Part shown: in pieces, positions 1 to 8,189 of the stretch | Layout: each line of letters opens with the position of its first letter | Position numbering within the stretch: the stretch's first letter is position 1 | DNA from: Prochlorococcus sp. AG-412-I05 | GTDB taxonomy: Bacteria; Cyanobacteriota; Cyanobacteriia; PCC-6307; Cyanobiaceae | Assembly (NCBI GenBank): GCA_003214855.1 | Contig: QCLC01000019.1 | Span: 1 to 35,422, forward strand | DNA: 35,422 nucleotides | Direction: 5' to 3' | Notes under the pieces: generated by a model | What the model was told of the DNA's origin: nothing | The model's input: the letters and a program-made list of their open reading frames with translations, nothing else | The model's database searches: none | Position numbers and translations under genes: made by a program

Positions 1-464
1 AACCGGTTGTCCTTTTCAGCAGTTTTGTTGGTCCTTTGTTGCTTTTGCAGCAACGCTTAGGGGGTGAGTTGTTAACTGGTCGTCAGCGTCCAGGGCAGCG
101 TCAGGAAGCTGTGAATCGTTTTCAATCAGGGATGAGTTCCCTTTTGTTGGCAACCTATGCAGTAGGTGGGCTTGGTTATACCTTGCATCGCGCTAGGCAT
201 GTGGTTTTGCTTGAACGTCACTGGACACCTGGTGATGTAGATCAGGCTGAGGATCGTTGCCATCGATTGGGGATGGATGGTGAACTCACGAGTCACTGGT
301 TCCAACTGGGTTTTGCAGATCAGTTGGTGGATGCTCTGATAGCAAGTAAGGCCGAGCGGATTGAGGTCTTGCTTGGCTCTCGTCGTGTTGGACTCAAGCG
401 TCAGCCTTTGCCAGTCATGTTGAGATGTTGCATGCAGGAGTCTTTACGAACGGTTAGTTCGTGA
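1..464 (+). CDS. SNF2-family helicase, C-terminal fragment (5' end outside window)
   Basis: This is the end of a superfamily 2 helicase of the SNF2/Swi2 type. The open frame runs from the window edge (codons in phase from base 3) and reads PVVLFSSFVGPL, the start of the second RecA-like domain. It continues through motif V (LLATYAVGGLGYTLHRA) and motif VI, whose usual arginine-rich Q/DRxHRxG box is seen as DQAEDRCHRLG. SNF2 proteins use ATP hydrolysis to translocate on double-stranded DNA and remodel bound proteins; the bacterial substrate is usually unknown. Only about 154 codons are visible, so the ATP-binding half is not in the window. The last 64 bases overlap tail to tail with the gene on the other strand. 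The family call is firm; the exact role is open. Confidence 0.85.
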   Translation, partial: PVVLFSSFVGPLLLLQQRLGGELLTGRQRPGQRQEAVNRFQSGMSSLLLATYAVGGLGYTLHRARHVVLLERHWTPGDVDQAEDRCHRLGMDGELTSHWFQLGFADQLVDALIASKAERIEVLLGSRRVGLKRQPLPVMLRCCMQESLRTVSS

Positions 465-814
465 CGCACCATCGGATCAGCTGATGCTCCTTGTTGATTC
501 AGAAGCTGTAAGCCTTTGGAGACATCTTGACAAGCCAAATTGGTTTGGCCAAGCAGGGTGTAGATCAGGGACCGGTCGTTGAGTGGTTCAGGGTCATTTT
601 GATATTGGCTCACTACGCTATTGCAGCGCAGTAGGGCTTGGTCGAGTCCTTTGAGGTCAAGATTTTCCAAGCAAGCTTGGGACGAGATATTCGAGTCAGC
701 AGATGGATTGGTTGGTGCTGAGCGACTGTTGCAGCTAAGACCGGAAAGCAGTAACCCGCTCAGCAATAGTTTGGCAAGGAAACGAGGAAATTTAATAGCT
801 GTAGTGCTGCTCAT
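401..814 (-). CDS. Small exported or lipoprotein-like protein with a TPR-like segment
   Basis: This encodes 137 residues from the ATG at 814. A longer reading exists, but only this start places a basic n-region (KFPRFLAK) directly before a hydrophobic stretch ending LSGLSC, which looks like a lipoprotein or Sec signal, although the lipobox is not canonical. The mature part has an LNDRSLIYTLLGQTNLACQ segment, which resembles one tetratricopeptide helix pair with the typical small residues. The start lies 23 bases inside the upstream exported-protein gene, which suggests translational coupling, and the 3' end overlaps the helicase gene. Function is unknown; a periplasmic or thylakoid-lumen scaffold is a guess from the TPR-like segment. 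Confidence 0.7.
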   Translation of the reverse strand: MSSTTAIKFPRFLAKLLLSGLLLSGLSCNSRSAPTNPSADSNISSQACLENLDLKGLDQALLRCNSVVSQYQNDPEPLNDRSLIYTLLGQTNLACQDVSKGLQLLNQQGASADPMVRHELTVRKDSCMQHLNMTGKG

Positions 815-1232
815 GATCTGTGCTTGCAGGAGTGGTGGTGTTGGTATTACCAGAGCTATAGGAGTCGATGACAGTCTCATCACCACTTACTTGATCAGCT
901 CCAAATGAAGAGCCTTTGTTACCTCCGTAGAGATCACCAAGGTATTGACCACAGTTTGGGTAACTGCTCGGTTCGTTGACCACTGCTTCAGTAATTAATA
1001 CGGCAGCATGATTTGGTGAGGTCTTGAAAAGGCTATTTCCCTGGCGTTTGATCAGGGCATAAGAGGCAGTCCAGCTCACCTCATGGTTATTGCCATTACT
1101 GCGCATGAAGCAGTAGACCTGGGCTCCTTTGCTTGCGGCGTCAGTTGTTGCTGACTGGGCAGCTGTGGCAGAAAGACTGATTCCCACAAGGCCTAGCAGT
1201 GTGAGTGAAAGGGCAACTCGATTTCGATTCAT
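792..1232 (-). CDS. Secreted conserved cyanobacterial protein (DUF6554-like)
   Basis: This encodes 146 residues from the ATG at 1232; a TTG three codons upstream is less likely. The N-terminus (MNRNRVALSLTLLGLVG, then small residues ending ATAAQSA) is a clear Sec signal peptide. The mature part contains a compact conserved-looking block: YCFMRSNGNNHEVSWTASY, an ALIKRQGNSLFKTSPNHAAVLI stretch, then YPNCGQYLGDLYG. Two cysteines could form a disulfide outside the cytoplasm. From memory this pattern fits a cyanobacteria-specific family of unknown function (DUF6554), and I could not check that. The tail is Ser/Thr/Gly-rich and ends HEQHYSY. It overlaps the next leftward gene by 23 bases, so the two are probably co-transcribed. 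Confidence 0.75.
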   Translation of the reverse strand: MNRNRVALSLTLLGLVGISLSATAAQSATTDAASKGAQVYCFMRSNGNNHEVSWTASYALIKRQGNSLFKTSPNHAAVLITEAVVNEPSSYPNCGQYLGDLYGGNKGSSFGADQVSGDETVIDSYSSGNTNTTTPASTDHEQHYSY

Positions 1233-1294
1233 CGCTTGCAAGTCAACAGAGTATTGATCAACTTATCGATTGAAACTGTCCTGTCCAGGTTTAA

Positions 1295-1810
1295 TCAGGA
1301 ATCAATGAGTCCTAATGGGGCCAATAGTTTCACTAGAAGGGGTAGTACCAAAAGTACGGTGATTAATCTCACAGCATGCAGGGTGGCGACTGCAGCACCG
1401 ACGCCGAATTCCGCACCTACCAGACTCATGCCACTGATACCTCCTGGGGCAGCGCCGAGGAGTGAAACCACAGGGTCAATGCCTAGTAATCGACTGCTCC
1501 AAAGACCGATCACGATCCCAGTAAGTACAAGTGTCAGAGTGATCAGTAGGGCTGGTTTCCAGAGGTTTTGCAGCTCCCCTAGGGAGCTTTTGGTTAGGCC
1601 GGTACCGATTACTGTGCCGATGGCGATTTCAATTGTGGTGCGTGTTCCTGAGGGCCATTCAGCAACATCAAGGCGACCGCTCATGCTCACGAGCCCTGCA
1701 CCTAAAAGAGCACCTGCAAGGGGTGCTGCTGGAATGCCAGTGCGCAATGTCAGCAGACCCAATGCTGTTCCTGCTATCAGATAAATCAGTAGTGTTGCCA
1801 GAGAAGGCAT
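1295..1810 (-). CDS. Single-domain AbrB-like integral membrane protein
   Basis: This encodes 171 very hydrophobic residues with about five membrane segments. The signature is AAPGGISGMSLVGAEFGVG followed by a segment resembling AVATLHAVRLITVLLVLPLL, which matches the AbrB duplication family (PF05145, once labelled putative ammonia monooxygenase). The usual family member has two such halves in about 350 residues; this one carries a single half, so it may dimerise. The E. coli AbrB name comes from an effect on aidB expression, and the transported substrate is unknown. It should not be confused with the AbrB DNA-binding regulators of cyanobacteria. The ATG at 1810 is the natural start. It is divergent from the gene at 1932. 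Confidence 0.8.
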   Translation of the reverse strand: MPSLATLLIYLIAGTALGLLTLRTGIPAAPLAGALLGAGLVSMSGRLDVAEWPSGTRTTIEIAIGTVIGTGLTKSSLGELQNLWKPALLITLTLVLTGIVIGLWSSRLLGIDPVVSLLGAAPGGISGMSLVGAEFGVGAAVATLHAVRLITVLLVLPLLVKLLAPLGLIDS

Positions 1811-1931
1811 GGGATCGATTTGAAACAGTACAGATACTTTGAGCGCAAATGATTCTCCTCACCATCTGCCTAATCACTTGAGCCTTTATTCCTCATGTGT
1901 TGTCATCGGGACAAAGTATTTGTTTGTGGCT

Positions 1932-2228
1932 ATGCCCTCGTCAGTTTCTTTTCGAATTACTCGTACTGCAGAAGACCTGGTTCAGACGATCACTGCTTTA
2001 TCGCAGAGGCTCGTTAAGTTGGAGCAGCGTCAGGAGGCTTTGGAGTTTCAGTTGAGACAGCAGAGCGAATCTCAGAGGTTTCCCGCAGAGGAAATGGAGA
2101 TGCTTGATGGGGTTGAGCAGCTCTTAAAAGAGTGCCAGGAACTTCTCGACAGTTCTGATCAAGCTGAGGATCAAGCTCGAGAAGAACCTCAGTCTTGGTC
2201 AGGGGAACCAGACACTCTCGCTGCATGA
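1932..2228 (+). CDS. Small coiled-coil protein, unknown function
   Basis: This encodes 98 residues from the ATG at 1932; the longer reading from a TTG at 1839 adds an implausible N-terminus. The start MPSSVSFRITRTAEDLVQTI is followed by a long heptad-like helix, with leucines and glutamines in the stretch TALSQRLVKLEQRQEALEF, and an acidic tail rich in Glu, Asp and Gln. This suggests a cytoplasmic coiled coil that oligomerises. There is no recognisable domain and no catalytic motif. The next gene on the same strand follows after 37 bases. I recognise the style as a conserved picocyanobacterial hypothetical and infer no function. Confidence 0.7.
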   Translation: MPSSVSFRITRTAEDLVQTITALSQRLVKLEQRQEALEFQLRQQSESQRFPAEEMEMLDGVEQLLKECQELLDSSDQAEDQAREEPQSWSGEPDTLAA

Positions 2229-2265
2229 GGGTGGCATCGGGTGCACAATAAAAAGAAAGGCATCC

Positions 2266-2496
2266 ATGGCTTTAACCATTTCTGCCTCTGGCAAAGCTGG
2301 TGTTACCAGCTCAGTATTTGCACCGTTAGCGAGATCTTCTGTCAGACTTCAGGCCTTCCATGAGGGGGGTCATCAGCTCGAGAAGCTTGAATTTGCATTG
2401 GCTGTTGCTGAAACACGTGGTGACCACACTCGTGCGTCAGACTTAAGAGCTAAGATCGAAACTATGGGAGGCAACATTGAGGAGCCAGGAACCTGA
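2266..2496 (+). CDS. Small conserved picocyanobacterial protein, unknown function
   Basis: This encodes 76 residues from the ATG at 2266, preceded by a purine-rich ribosome-binding stretch (aaagaaagg) at good spacing. The C-terminal half, with QLEKLEFALAVAETRGDH followed by RASDLRAKIETMG, forms two short helices that loosely resemble a UVR-type helical hairpin (the UvrB-UvrC interaction motif). That resemblance is weak and I do not call the domain. There is no signal peptide or membrane segment. It probably shares a transcript with the coiled-coil gene 37 bases upstream. Confidence 0.65.
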   Translation: MALTISASGKAGVTSSVFAPLARSSVRLQAFHEGGHQLEKLEFALAVAETRGDHTRASDLRAKIETMGGNIEEPGT

Positions 2497-2572
2497 TTTA
2501 GTCCCCTTATATTTTCTATACATATCGATTGGCTGATTTAGGCAACAACATTTGCTGTTTTGATGCTCGATA

Positions 2573-2602
2573 TTGCTTGTACTAGACAATTCGCGTTAAA
2601 CT
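2573..2602 (+). promoter_or_regulatory. Candidate sigma-70-type promoter for the 74-residue gene
   Basis: TTGCTT (2573-2578) and TAAACT (2597-2602) are spaced by 18 bases and lie about 30 bases before the TTG start at 2631, in an AT-rich gap. This is a pattern match by eye only. Confidence 0.3.
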
Positions 2603-2630
2603 TTCAATCAAGGGGTTCAGCTGAGCAGTC

Positions 2631-2855
2631 TTGACGTCTACTTTTTTGAGAACAACAGCGGGCACGAATTCTGCTTCTATTCAACGCGAGGTTTACTTGA
2701 AGGCCGCGAGTGGGTTTTTTGACCGAGCTTCTGCACAGGCTGAAGCGGGAGATTTTCAGGCTGCTGGCAGTTTGATTCTTAAGGCATTAGATCAGGAGCG
2801 TCGTGCAGGAGTGGTTGGTCCACAAGTTCTTCAATTAATCAAGCCCAGATCCTGA
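2631..2855 (+). CDS. Small helical protein with a TPR-like hairpin, unknown function
   Basis: This encodes 74 residues. An in-frame stop at 2622 leaves the TTG at 2631 as the earliest start, with a distant purine-rich stretch (aagggg) near 2610. The block LKAASGFFDRASAQAEAGDF followed by QAAGSLILKALDQERRAG has the two-helix A/G/A pattern of one tetratricopeptide repeat. No catalytic motif, signal or membrane segment is visible. It stands alone on this strand, 100 bases before the leftward tRNA gene. A protein-binding role is a guess from the helical hairpin only. Confidence 0.6.
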   Translation: MTSTFLRTTAGTNSASIQREVYLKAASGFFDRASAQAEAGDFQAAGSLILKALDQERRAGVVGPQVLQLIKPRS

Positions 2856-2958
2856 ATTGGCATTGAATAATAGTTTGAACTCTATTTTTCAATTAGGTAG
2901 GCTTTTGGTTTGTTAAATATGAATGAGTATTCTATGAACTTTGATTAATCCTTTGATA

Positions 2959-3030
2959 AGCGGGTGACCGGATTCGAACCGGCGACGTTCAGCTTGGGAA
3001 GCTGACATTCTACCACTGAATTACACCCGC
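2959..3030 (-). tRNA. tRNA-Gly, anticodon CCC
   Basis: Read on the minus strand, a 7-bp acceptor stem (GCGGGTG with CACCCGC), a D arm with GGTAGAA, an anticodon stem TCAGC/GCTGA and a T arm GCCGG-TTCGAAT-CCGGT all pair. The 7-base anticodon loop is TTCCCAA, giving anticodon CCC and so Gly on GGG codons. The discriminator base is U and no CCA is encoded. The loop matches what I remember of the E. coli glyU product. Confidence 0.95.
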
Positions 3031-3078
3031 ATTTTATCAGTTTAGATCAGCTTTAGTTGGTTTTGTTGGAGAGCAATG

Positions 3079-4227
3079 TTATCGCAGAATTGCTGCTGCT
3101 GCAGCCAGGCCATCTCCCATGTTGCCTTTATGCAAGCCAAGAGATTGCAAGGTGGATTCGATGGCAGCTATGGCAGTGAGGATATCTCTATCACATACGA
3201 ATCCAAGATGGCCGATACGGAAGACCTTCCCCTTTAGATGATCCTGTCCACCTGCTAGCAGGATGTCGAATTTCTCTTTGACAGTTTTGCGCAGTTGCTC
3301 TGCATCAACTCCTTCAGGGGCGACTGCGGTGATCGCTGGGCTGCCGTGTCCTTCAGCTGCATAAAGGGGCAGGCAGATGGCCTTCATGCCCGCCTGAGCG
3401 GCTGCGCGATGGCGGGCATGACGGTCAAAGATGGCTTCTAGTCCTTCTGACTGCATCATTCCCAGCGCAGATTCCAGTGCGAAGTAGAGATTCACAGCTG
3501 GGGTGAATGGATTGCTGTCTTGAGCGGCAGTTTTTCGGTAAGGCCCCAGATCGAGATAAAACTTCGGTAGATTCGAATGTTGATGCGCTTGCCAGGCTCG
3601 CTCACTCATGGCCACGAAACTGAGACCTGGAGGCATCATGTATCCCTTTTGGGAACCGGAGGCAACCACATCTAGACCCCAAGAATCCATGGGGACATTG
3701 CAGGCTCCAAGGCTTGTCACGCAATCAGCGATGGTTAGTGCTTTGCCGTGAGTGCGGACATATTTGCTGATGGTTTCAAGGTCGTTAATGACCCCGGTTG
3801 AGGTTTCCGAGTGGGTGAGAATTACGGCTTTGATTGTTTTGCCATTGTCTGCGTCCAGTGCTTTTTTGAAGGCTTCTGGATCTAACGGTTGTCCCCAGTC
3901 TGCTTTGATCACTTGTACGTCCAGGCCGTAGGCCTTAGCCACCTTTACCCAGCGCTGTCCAAACTTGCCGTTGTCGCCGCAGAGGACCTTGTCGCCGTAG
4001 CTGAGGGTATTGATGATTCCTGCTTCCATCGCAGCGGTGCCGCTGCCCGTGATGACTAGAACATCTGCTTTGGTCTGATGCAGCCAGCGCAGCTGCTCGG
4101 TGGTATGTCTAACGACGGCTTGAAACTCTCCACTGCGATGGCCGATGGGGTGGCGAGCCATGGCTTTGAGTACTGTTTCGGGAACCGGTGTAGGACCCGG
4201 GATCATCAGGGTGAGTTTGTCCTGCAC
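3079..4227 (-). CDS. Class V aminotransferase, serine/alanine-glyoxylate type
   Basis: This is a 382-residue PLP enzyme of fold type I, class V. The N-terminal MIPGPTPVPETVLKAMARHPIGHRS block is typical of alanine- or serine-glyoxylate aminotransferases (including the cyanobacterial protein once named the small soluble hydrogenase subunit). The PLP lysine is K194 in SGSQKGYMMPPG, preceded by the pocket aspartate in IADCVTSLGA. The family moves an amino group to glyoxylate to make glycine, a photorespiratory step in cyanobacteria. The start is a GTG at 4227; the first downstream ATG (M8) would cut into the conserved region. It is divergent from cbiD with an 84-base gap. Substrate preference cannot be read from sequence alone. 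Confidence 0.93.
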   Translation of the reverse strand: MQDKLTLMIPGPTPVPETVLKAMARHPIGHRSGEFQAVVRHTTEQLRWLHQTKADVLVITGSGTAAMEAGIINTLSYGDKVLCGDNGKFGQRWVKVAKAYGLDVQVIKADWGQPLDPEAFKKALDADNGKTIKAVILTHSETSTGVINDLETISKYVRTHGKALTIADCVTSLGACNVPMDSWGLDVVASGSQKGYMMPPGLSFVAMSERAWQAHQHSNLPKFYLDLGPYRKTAAQDSNPFTPAVNLYFALESALGMMQSEGLEAIFDRHARHRAAAQAGMKAICLPLYAAEGHGSPAITAVAPEGVDAEQLRKTVKEKFDILLAGGQDHLKGKVFRIGHLGFVCDRDILTAIAAIESTLQSLGLHKGNMGDGLAAAAAILR

Positions 4228-4311
4228 GGCCTAAGGCTTAGTAATGAACCATCCTAAAAAATACCTAAGCAAGGGTTTTTTATCGATCACGCCGATGCTG
4301 ATTCAAGGGGG

Positions 4312-5466
4312 TTGACGCTCCCGGTTTGGGTCGCGGCTGCGGCCCGAGCTGCTACCGAAGCTTTGCTTGGTAGGCCTTTCAGTGTTGTTCAGTTGCTTGA
4401 ATTGCCTGATTGCGACGAACCTTTTGCTGTGTCAGTCACCTCTGCAGCGGTTTTAGCTGGAGGTGAACAGGCTTTGGCAATCAGCCATTGCGATCCAGGT
4501 CCAGGTCTGGATATCACAAGAGGTTTGGAGATTTGGGTGTGTGTTCAGTGGCAGGAGTTGGTTGTTGCTAATGAGTTGAATGTTCCTTCAGAGGCCTGGC
4601 TTAATCTCGTGGCAGGCAAGGGTGTTGGCACGCTGGGGTCCGGTGGAGAGGCGTGTGTGTCTCGATTTGCACGCGAGCTTTTGAGTCGTAATTTGTACCC
4701 GTTGGTGCCTTCGGGTCGAGGGCTGCAGTTGGAAGTTGTGTTGCCTAGGGGGAGAGATTTGGCAGCACGTACCAGTAATGCAGCTTTTGGGGTTGTGGAT
4801 GGCTTGGCCTTGATTGGTACCCAGGCGGATGTGCAGGTCAGCGCCTCTCCTGATCAGTTGCACCAGACCATTGAGCAACTACGTCGGCAAAGTGCCGAAC
4901 CAGGTTTTTGTGGAGCAATGACTTTGGTGATTGGTGAGAATGGTCTTGATCTAGCTCGACAGTTGGGGTTGGCTGCTCAGCCGCTCCTCAAGATTGGCAA
5001 TTGGTTGGGGCCTGTCATCGTGGCCGCGGCAGAGGCTGGGGTGGAGCAATTGTTGTTGTTGGGGTATCACGGCAAGTTGGTGAAGTTGGCAGGGGGGATT
5101 TTTCATACTCATCACCATCTGGCAGATGGTCGTTTGGAGGTGCTTGCGGCCATGGCTGTGCGTGAAGGATTGCCGTTGGATTTGATCCGGCAACTTGGCC
5201 AGGCTGATTCCATGGAGGCAGCATTGAAGATGCTGGAAGCTCAAGATCCAGAGCTGGTACGCAAGCTTTGGTATCGGCTGGCGGCAACAGTGGAGCATCG
5301 CAGCGCTGCCTACCTTGCCCGTTATGGCTCATGGTCGATGGCTATTGGGGCAGCTCTTTTTGATCGTCAGCGACGGTTGCGCTGGGCTGGACCCCAAGGG
5401 TTTCAACAGTTGGCTGTCTTGGGAGTGATCCCTGAGGATTCACCGATAAGCCTTTCTCTACCCTGA
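4312..5466 (+). CDS. cbiD: Cobalt-precorrin-5B C1-methyltransferase
   Basis: This is a 384-residue protein of the CbiD family, which methylates C-1 of the corrin ring from S-adenosylmethionine in the oxygen-independent cobalamin route. The family start TLPVWVAAAARAA is present. So are the glycine-rich GKGVGTLGSGG stretch and the C-terminal LLLGYHGKLVKLAGGIFHTHH block. Length is normal. The start is taken as a TTG at 4312 because no ATG or GTG is available in frame before the conserved block; a purine run lies immediately before it, too close to be a good Shine-Dalgarno site. guaA begins 39 bases after its stop, so they may share a transcript. Picocyanobacteria make pseudocobalamin with this pathway. 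Confidence 0.93.
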   Translation: MTLPVWVAAAARAATEALLGRPFSVVQLLELPDCDEPFAVSVTSAAVLAGGEQALAISHCDPGPGLDITRGLEIWVCVQWQELVVANELNVPSEAWLNLVAGKGVGTLGSGGEACVSRFARELLSRNLYPLVPSGRGLQLEVVLPRGRDLAARTSNAAFGVVDGLALIGTQADVQVSASPDQLHQTIEQLRRQSAEPGFCGAMTLVIGENGLDLARQLGLAAQPLLKIGNWLGPVIVAAAEAGVEQLLLLGYHGKLVKLAGGIFHTHHHLADGRLEVLAAMAVREGLPLDLIRQLGQADSMEAALKMLEAQDPELVRKLWYRLAATVEHRSAAYLARYGSWSMAIGAALFDRQRRLRWAGPQGFQQLAVLGVIPEDSPISLSLP

Positions 5467-5505
5467 ACGTTCTGTTGGTTGACTCCAGAGGAGTTTTTCG
5501 CTGAT

Positions 5506-7092
5506 ATGTCCAATTCCCAGGCTGAAGGTCAGCGCCAGCCGGCAATCGTCATTCTCGATTTTGGCTCTCAGTATTCAGAGCTGATTGCCCGTCGGGTGCG
5601 AGAAACAGAGGTCTACTCATTGGTGATGAGCTATAGCACCTCTGCGGATGAGCTTCGGCAGCTTGCCCCGAAGGGCATCATTTTGAGTGGCGGACCTAGC
5701 TCTGTATATGCCGAGAAAGCGCCGCTTTGTGATCCGAACATTTGGAATTTGGGTATTCCTGTGCTGGGGGTTTGTTATGGCATGCAATTGATGGTGCAGC
5801 AGTTGGGTGGTCGGGTGGAGGCTGCTACTGGAAAGGCCGAATACGGCAAGGCTCCTCTTGAAGTTGATGACCCGACGGATCTGCTCACCAATGTTGAGAA
5901 TGGATCCACCATGTGGATGAGCCATGGTGATTCCGTGCGCGCCTTACCTGAGGGGTTTGTGCGACTTGCTCATACAGCGAATACACCCGATGCGGCTGTG
6001 GCTTACCACAAGCGTTCTCTTTATGGCGTGCAATTTCATCCTGAGGTGGTTCATTCCACTGATGGGATGTCGTTGATTAGAAATTTTGTTTATCACATTT
6101 GTGGCTGTGAACCGGATTGGACTACGACCGCATTTATTGAAGAAGCCGTTAGCCAGGTTCGTTCTCAAGTCGGTGATAAACGGGTGTTGCTTGCTTTGTC
6201 TGGTGGTGTTGACTCTTCCACTCTTGCCTTTCTTTTAAAAAAGGCTATTGGAGATCAGCTCACCTGCATGTTTATTGATCAGGGGTTTATGCGTAAAGGT
6301 GAGCCTGAATTCTTGATGGATTTCTTTGATCAAAAGTTCCATATCAATGTTGAATACATTAATGCGCGTCAACGTTTTATTTCTAAGCTCAAGGGGATTG
6401 TTGATCCTGAGGAAAAGCGCAAGATTGTCGGCACGGAATTCATCAGGGTGTTTGAGGAAGAAAGCAATCGTCTTGGCCCCTTTGATTATCTTGCGCAGGG
6501 CACTCTTTATCCGGATGTGATCGAGAGTTCTGGTACCAACATAGATCCAAAAACCGGCGAGAGGGTGGCCGTGAAGATCAAGAGCCACCACAATGTGGGC
6601 GGTCTTCCCAAAGATTTGCAGTTCAAGTTGGTGGAGCCGTTGCGGCGATTGTTTAAAGACGAGGTGCGAAAAGTGGGCCGTACTTTGGGGCTTCCTGAGG
6701 AGATTGTCCGCCGCCATCCATTCCCTGGCCCAGGTTTGGCGATTCGCATTCTTGGTGAAGTGACCGACGAGAAGTTGAATTGTTTGCGTGATGCTGACTT
6801 AATCGTGCGAGAGGAAATCCGTGAGGCGGGTTTGTATCACGAGATTTGGCAGGCTTTTGCCGTATTACTACCGGTGCGCTCTGTCGGGGTGATGGGGGAT
6901 CAGCGCACTTACGCTTGGCCGATTGTGCTGCGATGTGTCTCCAGTGAGGACGGCATGACAGCGGATTGGTCACGCATGCCTGATGAACTTTTGGAGCGTA
7001 TCTCCAATCGAATTGTCAATGAAGTGAGAGGTGTAAACAGGGTTGTGCTTGACATCACCAGCAAGCCTCCTGGAACAATTGAGTGGGAATAG
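5506..7092 (+). CDS. guaA: GMP synthase (glutamine-hydrolysing)
   Basis: This is a 528-residue enzyme that converts XMP, ATP and glutamine to GMP. The class I glutamine amidotransferase domain comes first, with nucleophile C90 in GVCYG and the His/Glu pair H178/E180 in QFHPE. The PP-loop ATP pyrophosphatase domain follows (SGGVDSS near 232-238), then the C-terminal dimerisation domain ending PPGTIEWE, the usual end of GuaA. The ATG at 5506 has an AGAGGAG-like site about 13 bases upstream and is preferred over the TTG at 5479. It follows cbiD by 39 bases and is followed by a 470-base gap. All key residues are present. Confidence 0.98.
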   Translation: MSNSQAEGQRQPAIVILDFGSQYSELIARRVRETEVYSLVMSYSTSADELRQLAPKGIILSGGPSSVYAEKAPLCDPNIWNLGIPVLGVCYGMQLMVQQLGGRVEAATGKAEYGKAPLEVDDPTDLLTNVENGSTMWMSHGDSVRALPEGFVRLAHTANTPDAAVAYHKRSLYGVQFHPEVVHSTDGMSLIRNFVYHICGCEPDWTTTAFIEEAVSQVRSQVGDKRVLLALSGGVDSSTLAFLLKKAIGDQLTCMFIDQGFMRKGEPEFLMDFFDQKFHINVEYINARQRFISKLKGIVDPEEKRKIVGTEFIRVFEEESNRLGPFDYLAQGTLYPDVIESSGTNIDPKTGERVAVKIKSHHNVGGLPKDLQFKLVEPLRRLFKDEVRKVGRTLGLPEEIVRRHPFPGPGLAIRILGEVTDEKLNCLRDADLIVREEIREAGLYHEIWQAFAVLLPVRSVGVMGDQRTYAWPIVLRCVSSEDGMTADWSRMPDELLERISNRIVNEVRGVNRVVLDITSKPPGTIEWE

Positions 7093-7562
7093 TTTAGGCA
7101 TTAAATTTCTTTTCTTAACTCTAAATTGTGGCTTCACGTTTTATTGGAGGTGATGCATAATTATACATTATGATGTCAGCTTGAAGGACCCTGCGATTTT
7201 ATTTGGATTGAGAGTATTATGCGTCTTGCCTTTTGATAGGCTTACATCTTTCTTGTCAATTGTCGCTTGAATCAGTTTATTTTATACTGCTAATAATCAA
7301 CTTTGACTGTCGCTTATATGGTAATTATTGTCGATGTGTTGATGGTGACAAACATTTGACGATCTTTATAGCGTCGAATCTTCTTCTTCAACGCTTTCTA
7401 CTCTGACTTGGCTGCATGAGCTCAAATCATCTTCGAGAATGCTCTGCATCACTCAATATTTTTGATTCGCACCCTTGAAGTGAAAGTCGACTCTGTTGAG
7501 GTGATGAGGGACTGGTGAAGCTCAGAATCACTCGATAGCCTGGGCCACTGGCCTAAAGACTT
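7093..7562. other. AT-rich non-coding gap between guaA and the 203-residue gene
   Basis: No reading frame here looks like a gene. By direct count G+C is about 34% in 7141-7320, well below the flanking genes. A strong Shine-Dalgarno-like GGAGGTG at 7146-7152 is followed only by very short frames. A small inverted repeat, GGCC-act-GGCC, lies at the right end just before the next gene. No tRNA or known riboswitch pattern is recognised. It may hold the guaA 3' end, a promoter for the next gene, or a small RNA. Confidence 0.5.
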
Positions 7563-8174
7563 TTGACCGTCGCCCAACAGCAGGACATACAGCTAGACCG
7601 CCGTTTGCAACAGGACAGCATTCAGTTTGCGGGTAAGACCGTTTATATCAACCCTTTCCTGTACTGGCGACGGTTTGACAGCAACACCGATCGCTGGTTA
7701 AGGGAGCCCGGTCAGTTGGGTGAAGACCAGATCAGCCTCAATCGTAGTCGCTTTTACCCTGAGCTTGATTGGGCCCTGTTGGATGAGAGCCAAAGGGATA
7801 TCAAGGATGCTGCTGTTGAGATGTTCCTTAAAAGTTTGGAGCTGATCGGCACTTTTCACCCTGAACTTACAGCTGGCCAGTTGCTTGAGGTCGAGCGCAA
7901 GATGGCGGTCACAAAGAAGCAGTCTTTTGAGCGCTGGGTCGAGAAGTCGTTTCGCAGGCGTTTCAAACAAGAGTCTCGTGAGCGGAAGCGCTTTGCTCGT
8001 GAGCGTTTTTGGCGGTCTTGGAGGGAATGGTTCAGCTTGGAGACAACGCATCATGCTGTGGGACCAATGGTGGCGTTATTGGTTTTGGCAGGTTTTGGGG
8101 GCTGGTCGATGGGAATGTCTCAAACGTCTTGCCCGACACTTTTGATCCCTTCCGAGCAAACTGTTGTTAGGTAG
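7563..8174 (+). CDS. Conserved picocyanobacterial protein with one C-terminal membrane segment
   Basis: This encodes 203 residues from the TTG at 7563, the first start after an in-frame stop at 7554. The N-terminal part (IQLDRRLQQDSIQFAGKTVY, then INPFLYWRRFD) is compact and looks conserved. The middle is helical and strongly basic (FRRRFKQESRERKRFARERF, positions about 130-150). A hydrophobic segment, MVALLVLAGFGGWSMGM, sits near 168-184. This suggests a cytoplasmic basic domain tethered to a membrane by a C-terminal helix. There is no catalytic motif. It precedes another unknown gene by 15 bases and then the penicillin-binding protein, so a cell-envelope connection is possible but unproven. 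Confidence 0.75.
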   Translation: MTVAQQQDIQLDRRLQQDSIQFAGKTVYINPFLYWRRFDSNTDRWLREPGQLGEDQISLNRSRFYPELDWALLDESQRDIKDAAVEMFLKSLELIGTFHPELTAGQLLEVERKMAVTKKQSFERWVEKSFRRRFKQESRERKRFARERFWRSWREWFSLETTHHAVGPMVALLVLAGFGGWSMGMSQTSCPTLLIPSEQTVVR

Positions 8175-8189
8175 ACCTTTGAGGCTTGC

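Noticed and set aside
1236-1784. 182-codon frame on the plus strand
   Set aside because: It is antisense to the AbrB-like gene, and its translation is Arg/Ser/Pro-rich with no domain; the minus-strand product is a coherent membrane protein.
6235-6717. 160-codon frame on the minus strand inside guaA
   Set aside because: guaA is complete with all catalytic motifs; the antisense frame shows only composition expected from the reverse of a conserved gene.
7146-7200. Strong Shine-Dalgarno-like GGAGGTG followed by short ATG frames
   Set aside because: The frames stop after six codons or fewer, so they are not convincing as genes; a leader peptide cannot be excluded.
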